A stretch of 64,000 nt of DNA from Alligator mississippiensis (Eukaryota; Chordata; Crocodylia; Alligatoridae), in NCBI RefSeq assembly GCF_030867095.1, contig NC_081824.1, forward strand, positions 306,172,956-306,236,955, read 5' to 3'. Below, piece after piece: positions 46,601 through 58,600 of this stretch; position 1 is the stretch's first letter, and each line of letters starts with the position of its first letter. A model generated the notes under the pieces. The model was given only the letters and a program-made list of their open reading frames with translations, had not been told where the DNA came from and did no database searches. The translations under genes were made by a program, and so were the position numbers.

Positions 46601-49600
46601 ACCAGCGGGCTTAATTCACTTACAATTTTACCTGAATGATGCATTTCACTGACTGGGTTGGATAACCATACCTAATGGAAGTGGATGAATCAGTGCAGGT
46701 ATGTATCAGCTTTAACCTTAATCAGTGTTTATGTCCCATCAGTATTCTTCTAGTGCTGAGTAATAGTCATAATGCCCTTTCAAAAACATTCAATTCTTTT
46801 ATATTTCTGCTTTTAAATTATTCTTCTAGTGCGTGTCTACATGTCGCTCTGTGGCAACTTAGCCATGCACTCTGTTGCCTTATGATGCGCTAGAGCGACA
46901 TAGCAATCACACAGGTCTACAGGTGATCACCAGCTATGTTGCCATAGCAGCGTGCTCCCTGGTTATAACGCACCACTATGACGATGTAGCTGCGAAATAT
47001 AACCATGTGCTGTGCACATGGAGCAGTAACCACCTATACTGTGCCATGCTTTAGTACTTCCAAAACGAAGTGTTAAAGCCTGGTGACTTGTAGACACGCT
47101 CATAGAGTATCAAGATAAACCTTGCAAATAATATTCCTGAGCAAAACATTAATACTAACAAATGAAGCTAGGGCTAGTAGGGCAGTAGCGATTCATTGTA
47201 AGATAAAAATGTGTTCATTCCTTAACAGTTTATTGCCTGTCACCACTGCAAGAAAAAAAACAAAATGGGTTAATACATTATTGTTAATAATAATGCTTAG
47301 CAATCAGAGAGCTTTATGCTTCAAATTACTTCCATCATTAGTTATGATCAATTACAACTAATCAGTCAACAACCTGCCAGGAAGTAGGTAAGTACAACTT
47401 CAGTTTTACAGAGGATTGAACAGACATAGGAGATCAGTAACTTCCCTGAAGTCATGTAGTCAGTGTCAGAGCTTTGGATGGTATCTCAAGTGTTCCTGAT
47501 CCCCATTTCTAAGCTTAGTCTACCATGTGTTTTCTGAATGTTGCAGGTCATTTAATACAGAAGTCCACTACCATAATAACTCTGTGTGTTTCTTTTCTAT
47601 TTACTCAATCTAGAAGATGACTATAGGATTAACTGGATAGGCCTTACACTTTTCCTTCTACTCCTTCCTACTACATTCAAGATGTAAGACATTAAGTGCA
47701 TATTTTATGACCTTGGCTCAGACATTAGGAGGACTGCAGGCATGACAGTCTGAAGTTGTATCACAGCTTTATGGAGAATAGACTAAGGGCTTAATTAAAC
47801 TGTGTGTGTGTTAACAGATACAGAACCTCCTAGAATCCAGTGTCCGAGTGTGAAAGAGAAAATAGCAGAGCCCAATAAGCTGACAGCCCGAGTGTTCTGG
47901 GACACGCCAGAGGGAAGGGACACAGCTGATGGTATTTTAACAGAGTAAGTGAAACTCTAAGGATACTTGTTTAGTCTTTTCCTAGACCCCCTTCAGTGTC
48001 CCAAGCGTGACATTCTGTTACCATTTGGTAGCCTTGAATGTTTCCATTTGGTCATCTATATGGCCATTAGATCTAATGGTCTAGAAATAGAATATAACTC
48101 TAGGTGACCAGTTTGGCTGGTATCCTTTTCCTTGTGACAACCTGAAGGAATGTTCACTTGCTGTTGAATCTTATGTGGCCCATCAATTTATATAAAATTC
48201 AGGTTAACCCTCTGCTTTAGAGGGAGGTAAATTGTTCAGGAGTTGGCATACAAAAAGCTAGCAGACTGCTGCATCAGTTTTAAAGCTGATGGGATAAATA
48301 TATATCAGCTTTTCAGTCAGCACCTTTTCTGTGACACCTCGTGGGATTTCCAAAAGAGCTTTTGGGAGGCTTTCTTTTTTCCTGTAAGCAAGAGTTCCTG
48401 TAAGCATGTGGTGCTATATCCCTTAGTACTCTCTCCTTGCTTTTATTATGTCTATCTGAGGAAATTAACGGAAAATAATTGTGTGGCTGTGTTAAAATAT
48501 AAGACAAATAGTGTGCCAGTGAGAATTTAACTTACATCTTCAAACTTTCACATAATCTCATGTAGATACCTGGGACCTGGAGTTCTTTAGCAAGCCAATT
48601 CTAAAATGATGTGGTTTTAAAAAAGAATTGGGTAATACAGTTGTCCTAAAGCTCACTCCTCATTTTTGTGGCTTTACAGTGATGTTTTCCATATTCCTCC
48701 CAGTGCTATTCTCTTGTCTATTACATGAAAACCCATAAAACCAATAGGGGAGATGTACTACTACTTGTATTAGTACTAGCTGCCTATAATTTGCATGGTA
48801 CAAGATTGGCGAAATGAAGATGGCTACCCAAAATTCTTTGATGAGAATGAGAGCCAGTTAACTGTCCTCTTACCAAAAAAAAGCTGCTACAGGAATTGAA
48901 GAGTTAAAAAAAGAATCAACTTTCTGTTCACTGAAACATGAAAGATGTTCCCAGCTTAAACTATTTGATGAAGATGTTTGAAAGTGCCAAAGAGAAACTG
49001 TGGAAAGAAACACGCGCAAGATGGAAGAATTCATTATATAAATAAAAAACTTAGTGTTTGTGATGACAAAAAACCACATAATGCTTGCTTTAAAGCAGGG
49101 TTGGGCAAAATGTGGCCCGGGGGCTGAATGCAGCCCTCCAGGCCATTCTATCTGGCCCACAGGGCCCCTAAAAAATTTAGAAAATTAATATTTAACTGCC
49201 CTGGGCTGCCTGTCCTGCAGCCCTCAACGGCTTGCCAAAACTCAGTAAGCGGCCTTCTGCCCAAAATAATTGCCCACCCCTGCTTTAAAGACTACTGAAG
49301 CAGCTCTTTTGATTCTAAAATAAGAACTTTTGACCTAATATCTGAATATAGTGGCAATAATTGAATATGGTGAAGATTATAAAACACCAATAACTGTTCC
49401 CAGTCCACTCAGGTGGCAGTGAAACTATGGAGACATTCTGTAAAGAACATGCAGATTTCCAGAATTTCAGTTTCTAACTCCTATCATTTTACTATCAGTC
49501 CCATGATAGTGATGTTTTTTCTTAAAGCCCCAGATCCTAGGGTCTAGAAAACATGCAAAAATCTTGGGTTTCTTTATTTTTAAAAGAATGTTTCTAGTTC

Positions 49601-52600
49601 TCATTGCTGTAGAAAAAGTTTGAAATCATGAGGGTGTTTTTAGCATTTTGGATATTGTTCCTGGTAGTTGCTTGTGAGGATTCAAAGTGGCAATTTGGAG
49701 GATTCCTTCAGCTAAAACTGACTGCAAATGCAGGGAACTGGACTTAATGATTCAGGAGATCTCTTCCAGTTCTGTGTTCCTGTGTATGATTCTTATAGGC
49801 TCATTGTTGGCAGTCCCTCAATACAAGGATGATAGTTTTCCAGTAAATAGGAAAGTTGTTGGTGAGTCTGGAGATAACTGAGGCTGATCTGAGATGCACA
49901 TATTCAGTTGCCGACATGGCAAATCATTTTGGAAGGAAGGAGTGGATTCTGGTGACGTTGGTCACTGATTTTTCATTTTGTCTTTCATCTATCTGCTTCC
50001 ATAGTGAGGCAAGTTTATGAAGGAAGACACCTGTACATCTTCTTTTAATGTAGGGACGCCATTGAGCATCAGCAAGCATGAGATACTTCATGAGAAAGAA
50101 ACCTTAATCCAATAGGAAGGAAAACCTAAACAACCACAGGTTTCTATTCCGCTGTAGCCTTCATCTGCCTTTGCAGCCTTGTGAAGTAGTGTTTCTTTAT
50201 CTGCAGGTTCCACTGTTGAGGACTTTTATTTTTATTTTTGGATCATTGTTAGTCTGGAAACCTCACGCTCAACCTTGCCACCACTGGTGGTCCTACCAGG
50301 AGTACAAAACCACAGAGGGCATCACTTTTGAGGTCATGGATAGCTTACAAGCCTCTCCACCATGTCAAGGTCATGAACTTGGGGAAGTATAGGCTCCTAA
50401 ACCATATGATAAATAATACTGCTCAGACTTATCAAATCTAAGGAAATCATGATACATTATTTAAGCCAGTCTTATGACTTCTTGCTTGGTAGCCTGTCTC
50501 ATGGTTTTTGAATAGCTAGTGTTGGCTATACTATTCTCCACTGGTATGTTAAAACTAGGGTGCCATGCAAGACCCTCGAGCCATTTGGTTTAGCTAGAAT
50601 CATAGCATTAAAAAGCTCATTACCAAAACACGTTCTACCTATAGCAAGATGGGACAGTTCCCTAGCAAACAATTAAAGGGTATTTGTGCACTCTCAAGGC
50701 TTCCAGTCCTCCAAGCCTCAGATAGTATCTTCTGTTGCTGTCCAAGAGGAGATGGGAGGAAATGTCTTAAAACAAAATAGTGCCTCAAATTAGATTGAAA
50801 CATCATGACCTGTGTTTGGATTGAGCCTGACTTGTGCATTTCTATCTTGGGAGTTCAGTATTCTCTTGACATATGCTGTTGTCAGGAATGAGCAACTGAG
50901 CTAAAGCCTGAAACTGGATGCCCAACTCTCCTGCCTTAAAATAATCCTGAGTCCTCGTTACCTTTTCATCCATACAGAGAATGCCAGGCAATACAGCTCT
51001 ACCTGGTCCTGGCTTATGCCCAAGTCCTATGTTGTAAACTATCCTGTATGCAGAGTTGGTCTGGAGTTCCCCATATATAAATATAATTGGCATGAGCTTC
51101 TTTTAATTGTTACATGAAATGTAAGTAAGTACAATGGCGCTGATAGGTATTTTGTAGTGATGGGAATCAAAAAACCATTTCAACACCTCACTTATCTGCT
51201 GTCAGGAGTGCGTAATTTTGCTAAGACAAAACTAGGCTTCTGTGATTTTAACTCTTACATGCATTGGGCTCCACTGTCTATCCTCCTCCTAGCTGTTTTC
51301 TCTGGCTCTGCAATTCTCAGCGTAGCTAGCAAGCTGGACATTGCCCAGTCACAGAAAAGCCTTTCATCTCAAGATTGCTGGGATTTTTCCAGTAGGCGGA
51401 TAACTCACTTGTTGCATGGGACACTTAGCACATGTTGTCAGCATTACCATGCCCTGCTGAAAGTGAGAATGTATTCTGAGCAGTCACATGGTAATGCTTA
51501 CTCACATCTCAGTCCACTCTGAACAAGGGTGGAGCCAGCAGAGAACCCCCTGTTGCGAACTCTGGTGCCAGGTGCCATACCACACGTCTGGGCGCACAAT
51601 TCACATGTCCACCCATGAGGATGCCTGGAGCCTGTGCCTTCCCCACCTTGTCCCCAGCACTGTCCAGCCTGGGAGCACCTGTCCCTGGCAAGCCAGGGTG
51701 AGCTGGGTCTCTGGTGGCTAGCGAAAGGAGGTATAAGAAGCCAGGCCCAGGAGAGGGTGCCACTCCTACTGCTGGATCAATACCTGCAATTGGATCTGTG
51801 AGACAAGCTGGGTCTCTGTTGCTGGGCGGTTTTGAACCAGCCTTGGCACCACAACAGTATCTTGAACTCGTGTTATCTCCATGGAGCAGTCTGACAATAG
51901 CTGAACACATGCTACTTAATGATCTGGAAATACTCCTCTGGGGAAAAGTTGCAACTGCTACAATACAATCACACTTAGCACTTGTTTTACTGCTTGAACA
52001 TGTGACTGTGCGACTTGTAAGTGCAGTTAACACATCTTAAGTGCAATGTGTGACATGGCCCTTACTTTCTAAACATCTGTACTATTCTGTTTCTCATTTT
52101 AGTGTTATTCTGAAAGGCCTCTCATCAGGGTCACATTTTCCAGAAGGTGACCACAAAATCCATTACACTGTGTATGACAGAGCTGAGAATAAAGGCACTT
52201 GCAAATTTTTGGTTAAAGTCAGAGGTAAGAGAAATGTCTAATTATGTAAACAAAGCCAATACATATGTATTTTTAATCAGCCAGGTGCAAAGTCTTGTTA
52301 TATACCTTGTGTATGCATCTGTAAACTTTTCCCTGGGTGATTGCATTGTCTTTCATGTAGCTTGAAAATGCTCAAATCAATTTAGATTAGGGACCCAGGG
52401 AACTGAGCTGTAGCTACCCGAGGAAGCAGCGCTGGTCCAAGTTAAGAGCTGCCGTGTTGATCAGCCCTGCTCCCCCATGCTGTTCCTCCTCCCTGTTCAT
52501 GCTCTCCTTGTTCATTTCCTCCCTAATCCTGACCTCCCCTATCCTCCAAAATCTGTAGTCCTCTCAAATCAGCTACTGAGTCACAGCTGATAAGACTTCC

Positions 52601-55600
52601 TCAGATCTGTTGGGTAGGCTACCCTCTGACAGAGTAGCAGTTGAAATCTGTGAGTCTCTGACATATTGGGCTTCAAATCTTCATCTCCTCAGTGCCGTGT
52701 GTGTGTGTGTGTGTGTGTGTGTGATGAATTAATTAGTAGGCAAACATAATAGCTGCATTCATACCAGAAACGAAGTGCTTGATTGTCTGAAAGCTAGGAA
52801 TAAAGAGCAAGCCAGAATACCACTTATAAAATTATACTGCAAGAATATAAGAGTAAGGCTGCACTGGAGAAACAATTATTGTTGTTCCTTTTTCCTATTC
52901 AAAGTCAGGCGCTGTGTTAAATTGAATGCCCCAGAAAATGGCTACTTAAAATGTTCAGGTGATGGAAATAACTATGGTGCTACCTGTGAGTTTTTCTGCG
53001 TTGGTGGCTATGACTTGCAAGGAAGCCCTGCTAGAGTGTGCCAGTACAACTTAGGCTGGTCAGGAGTGGAGCCAACCTGTACACGTACGTGAGTACTTTA
53101 TTACTGTACTGAACAGGAAGTGAATGTCATAAAGGATTTGCTTATAGCTCTGCATGCCACTTTCTCATAGTTGCATTGCAAAGTTACTGTCGCTTGTTCA
53201 AAAGCTAGCATTTGGTATGTGGAGAACTAGGATATTTTTGCTAGCGGATAACTAACTGTAACATGTCTTATAAATCTCTTGGTAAAACTTCAGAGCACAC
53301 TGCATCAGAGGTGACAGAGAGACAAGCCGATACATTCTGCTTTAGTAAGCAAAAAGCTCCTACCTCTTCCTACCAATGGTTATCAGCCTTCCTACACCTC
53401 TTTGTAAACTTAATTCTCTCCTTTTCTCCATCAGTGTTCAATATACAATTGGACTTCTGGCTTTTCTTGGTATTCTTCCCTAGTCCTCATCCTCATCCAC
53501 TGACTCTCTTTACATACTAGTTTTTCTGTGCAGAATCATTGCAGATAATACATTATTGTTACTGAACAACCTACATTCTACTATTGTATGCTGGCTCCAT
53601 CGTGTGGGGCTTCCTCCGGTGGCGTGTGAGTGGTGAGAGCTGCATGTGTGCACACGGAGCCCCGTACGATAGAGGTGAGCCAGCCTGGTTGCACTCCTTG
53701 CTGCCACGTGCAGCTCTGGCTGGAACCGCCTGTTGCTGGGCAGCAGCACCTGCACAGCTTAGGGGTGGGACTTCCAGTTCCAAGATTGTGACCAGGGAGT
53801 GGGGCACCTTTCAAGCGGCGGGGCTATAGCTCACCAAAACTCATTAAGCAGCCCTCCAGCCAGAATAATTACCCAGCCCTGGTCCAGATCAGTGGTTCTC
53901 AACCTGTGGTCTGCTGACCCCCGTGGGTCCACAGGCTGTTTAAGGGGTCTGCAAAAGATGACTATGGTCAATCAAAAGTATGTGAATACCCACATTTACG
54001 ATTCAAAGGGGTCCACACCTCCATTCAAAAATTTGGGGGTGTCCACAAATGAAAAAAAGTTTCATTCATGTGAGTAAAATTTGCCAGCTGCAGAGTTTAT
54101 TCACCTGCACTTGTTTCTACCCCATCTTTCTTTATTGATGTAGCTTTTAACTACAGTGGGACCTTGGAACAAACTCTGCAGCTCTCCCTGGCTGAAGGTC
54201 ACTAAAGATCTTTGCCTAACCAACTGGACACATCAGAGATGTGTATAGGATGGGTTTAGATAGGGAAGATCCTACATTGAGCAGGAGTTGGGGTAGATGA
54301 CCTCTTGAGGTCCTTTCCAGCCCTACTTTTCTATGATTCGATCACCATTCATCAATGCATGTGCTTGCAGGCATTCAGAAAATTGTCAGTCAACACAACA
54401 GTGCTCATAATTTTAGTGAATGTGGTGAGTTTTTTTGTTTTGTTTTTAAATAAAGTCATGCAGCTTATTTTTGACAGTCCAGAGTTTTTGCTCCTCTTTA
54501 TTAATCCCAAAGCAATATTGGAATTGATAAGTTAGACCCAAGGTACTGTGACTCCAAGGTTTAGTCTTCCTTATTTTCAGCTATGCAAAAAGAAGAAATA
54601 TATGTTCATTCCATTCCTCCAAGCAACTTGCAGAAGCAGCTGCTGTTCTTCATTGCTGGTTTGGGTGATGTGGAGAGAGACTTCAAAGATATGCCCTCAT
54701 TACAACTTGTGATAGATTCTTATTGACTTCAGCAGAGCCAGGATTTTGCACTTTAACATACAGCCCCAGCTCCTGCATTATTCTCTTTTTCTTTCCTTGG
54801 ATTTAATAGTTGTTTTTGCTAATTGCTGCAGTTCGAAAGCAGGTCAGTTTTTGCAAGCTCCATGATTTTTGTTCTCAATTTTTAATTCCAGCTATGAATA
54901 TTAATGTTGCGGTGAGAAGCGCAGCTGCCCTCCTGGATCAGTTTTATGAGAAACGGAGACTGCTAATTATATCAACTCCTACTGCAGCCAACTACTTCTA
55001 CAGGATGCAACTGGGAATGCTGCAGGTAAGCAGGGTGCCTTATTTCACAGCATTTTTTTAAATACACAAGAAGGTCAGATTCTCAGTCAGTGAAATTTCT
55101 CCATGGACTGCAGTGGAACAGCTGAGAATCTAGCCATGAGCTGGCAGTTCTGAAGTAAACATGTTTTCCAGGTTCTGAAGTAGCATTACCATCCAATTTT
55201 TAGCTGCTAAGGGGCTAATTCACTTTTCTTAGTATATCAGTTACTTTTGTAATTGTAGTGCAAAAAATGTGGATGTCTGCAGAAATAACATGCCAGAATC
55301 CAAATCAATTACCAGCCCAGGGACTCTTTTTGACCTTCCTGAATGTAGACATTTGGGAGGAAGTTGTATCATGATCCAGAACTTGTATAAATATCCCCCA
55401 ATGATTACTCCAATCCGTGTAACAATTTTTCTTGAGAAATGTTAAGATATGTCTTTGTAGAAGGTCTATCGCCTTATGGTGTTTGTTTCAAAATGTGCAA
55501 TGATGGTGTGACCATTTTAATTATGCAGTTCCTGTGTTCATCTAGCTGTACACTTTAACCCTGGCAAGAACCTTACCATTGACATGCAGTAGACAGGTAG

Positions 55601-58600
55601 AGGTCTCCAAAAGAGTATGAAACTATTAGCCAGACAAGCAGGAGTGAACATTTGTTTTCTGCTACTATTTATAACAAAATTCAGCAGTAATAAATACAAA
55701 TGATATCACTTGTAAATCCTGATTATGTTGTTTCTATCTCCAGTTTGTGAATTAATAGAAGTAGTATTTTTAATATTTTATTTGGCTTGACCATTAAATT
55801 TATTTTCACTGCAGTTTTTACCAGGTTAAATTTAATAGGTACAGTGCTTCTCACCTCCTCCCACCAAGTTGATCAAATGGTTAGGCATTAGAGAAGAATC
55901 CAGGTTACAGTACTAACATAATTTTTAATCTAACAGCCTCTTTCTTTTTTATTAGGGGCAACATATTTTTTTTTAATTGTGCTAAAAATCCATTTATGCA
56001 ATATTTTCAGTCATCATGAAGACTGAAGTGCATTCATAAAGTGCTACTGAAATGGTTGCTATAAAAAGAAGCAAGGCCAAGTGTAGAGATTACAATATTA
56101 ATGTAACAATGTTCAGAGTTCTTTGTAGACATCACCTATTGAGCCTTTAAAGTAGATCTCCCATTATAATCATGTCCACTTATGGGTATTCCTGTCTTTT
56201 TCTTGGCCCTTCTAGCCAGCACAGTGTGGGTTAGACCTTCGACATGTTACAGTGATTGAACTAGTTGGTGTCGTTCCAGCGCTTATAGGAAGAATAGGAG
56301 TAAAGATACTGCCTCCACCACTTGCTTTGCAACTCAGGTAAAGTGAAAACTTCACCATTATTATGTTACACCTCAGCATGTGGATTTGCAGTATTCCCTT
56401 TTGATTTCTTGGATCCTTCTGTGGTAGCACTTGTTTATATAAATAATTAGTCACTGTAATTTGTCTGATGAAGATTTTTTAAAATATGTAAGTGAGAGAG
56501 ACATCCTCCAAATGATGAGTTCATGATGGACAAGGGTGTCCCAAATCATCTAGCACTAGTTTGAGAGGTGGGAGAAGGGATCTGCATGGTTCACCCAAGG
56601 TCTGGGTCTCAGTTCCAACTTAACTTTAAATGTTACCGAGAAGTTTCTGCAAAACCACAGAGAAACGGCGTTCAGAACCTTTCCCAGACACTCTCCCTTT
56701 ACCTTCTTCCTCCCAGCTATATTCCACTAATAGAGGATGTTGCATTAAGCCCCTGAGAAATACTGAGCCTGCACCCCACCTTTTCAAACTTCTTGATTGG
56801 CTCCTGGCTGCTAATAAGCCACTTTGGGGAGGGTGCCAAGGCTGATAAGAACAAAAGCACACCTTTAAGTCCTCTTGACGTCACTAAATCAAACATGCGA
56901 AAGTCCCAGTGAAGCTTTAGCACTATAGTGTACCCCAAATGTGTACCAGTCACCAATTACATGTTCTATTATGGTGGATAATTGACAAATGAAAGACTGG
57001 GAACATTTAAAATATTAGCTATAAATGCATCCTGTTTTGATTTGGAAAACTAAGCATATTTTCCTGAGGAAACGCATTTCTCTTGCCTTGTGTAATACTC
57101 GACTGTCACTGTTTGAAATCTGCTTAAATCACACTAAGTTTGAAATGAATAAAGAGACACTTTCCACAAAGCTGTTAGCTGGTAAGTGGCAAAAGCAAGG
57201 TCTGCTTAACCCACTTAACAACACAGGTGGTTTTCTCCTATTCTTCTGCTGAGTTTATTATACTTGCAGGAACAAGGAGCAAGCTGTGCCATGCAGCCTC
57301 ACAGCTCCTTCAGAGGCTCAACGCAGAGGAACAGTGAATCTAATAATGCTTCAGTGGCTGGGACAGCCAGTCTGATCTGTCCTCGCTTCCAACTTCATTA
57401 CTTCTCCCAGGAGCAGGCTTCCTTGCCATCGCTTCTGCCTCTTACATTTACATTTCTGTAGGAATAACAAATGCCACCCAAAAAGTCATCTCCATGCTGA
57501 GATACAGGGGATACTGACTTAGGAATGAGAAAGGACCAAATAGTGCTTAAATATTATCTTTGCTCTTCAACTCACCACTGCTTGGGCATAGCCCAAGAGC
57601 AGAGTCTCAATTACCATGAAAAATGGGTCCTTCTTCCCTGTGGCACCTAGGCAACTTCCACTTGAGGCCTAGTGACATGGCCACCAATGTGGGAATTAAT
57701 TCTTAAAAGCTAACTGTTCCCCCCTCTTTACAGTATGGACTATTAGCACAATTGCTACATTTCAAAACACTTTTTCTAGAGAGAGGAAAAGACTGGAAGC
57801 ACATTCACAACTGATCTTGAATGTAAAGAATGAATGCTTCATTTGGCATTTTACATTTCTGTACAACACTTACCAATGCTTCAATCGTAAGCATTTATTT
57901 CCCTTTTTTACCCTCCTGTAATTGTGTTATAACACCAGCTGCTCCAGACACTGGCACATTTAGTGCCGCTTCCATGCAGGCAGCGTGCACTTTGTTCTGA
58001 TTATAAGCAGTGCTGATAGGCATTCACCAGTACGTTTTTAATAGCCAGGCTTTTCCCAACTATGTCGAAGTGAAGGTCATATTAACAACATGGGAACAGC
58101 CAAAAATTATACAGCTGGCAAAAAATGCAGCCTATTTGCAGCTTCCTTAGCCTCCTTCCAATGCATACACACACTGGACTTTCCAACCTTTATGACTTTT
58201 GTGGCCAACCTGAGGTATAGGTGCCACAGGTAGCACAGGGCAACCTCTGTATGTGGCACATGTCAGATCAGGGGAGAGGGGGCAGGCAGCACAACATCAG
58301 ATAGCACAGGAAGCAAACTGCAAATTGGGCAAAGAGTGTAAGAAAGGAAGCAGGAAGCAAAGCAGGCAGAGAGCATGAGGCTGGGAGCAGAAAGCAGAGC
58401 AGCAGATTGTGCAGGGGAAGGAGATCAAAATAACTCTCATGGAAGGTGTGGAGCTGATTTGTGGCACACCTTCTGAAGAGGTTGACTCCTACTGCTTTGT
58501 GGGTACTATGTTCTCTGGACCCCTGCAGGGCAGCCAGCATATGGCCTGAAACCTGTATTATTAATGGGCCCTACCTCAGCCATGGTCTACATATGGGAGC

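Noticed and set aside
53085..53094. Donor at 53089 as the main exon 7 boundary
   Set aside because: It looks stronger but breaks the frame with exon 8 and stops early. It is kept as a possible minor site.
56214..56224. Alternative acceptors inside exon 9 (CCAG, ACAG)
   Set aside because: Both shift the frame; the TCTAG site restores the family sequence.
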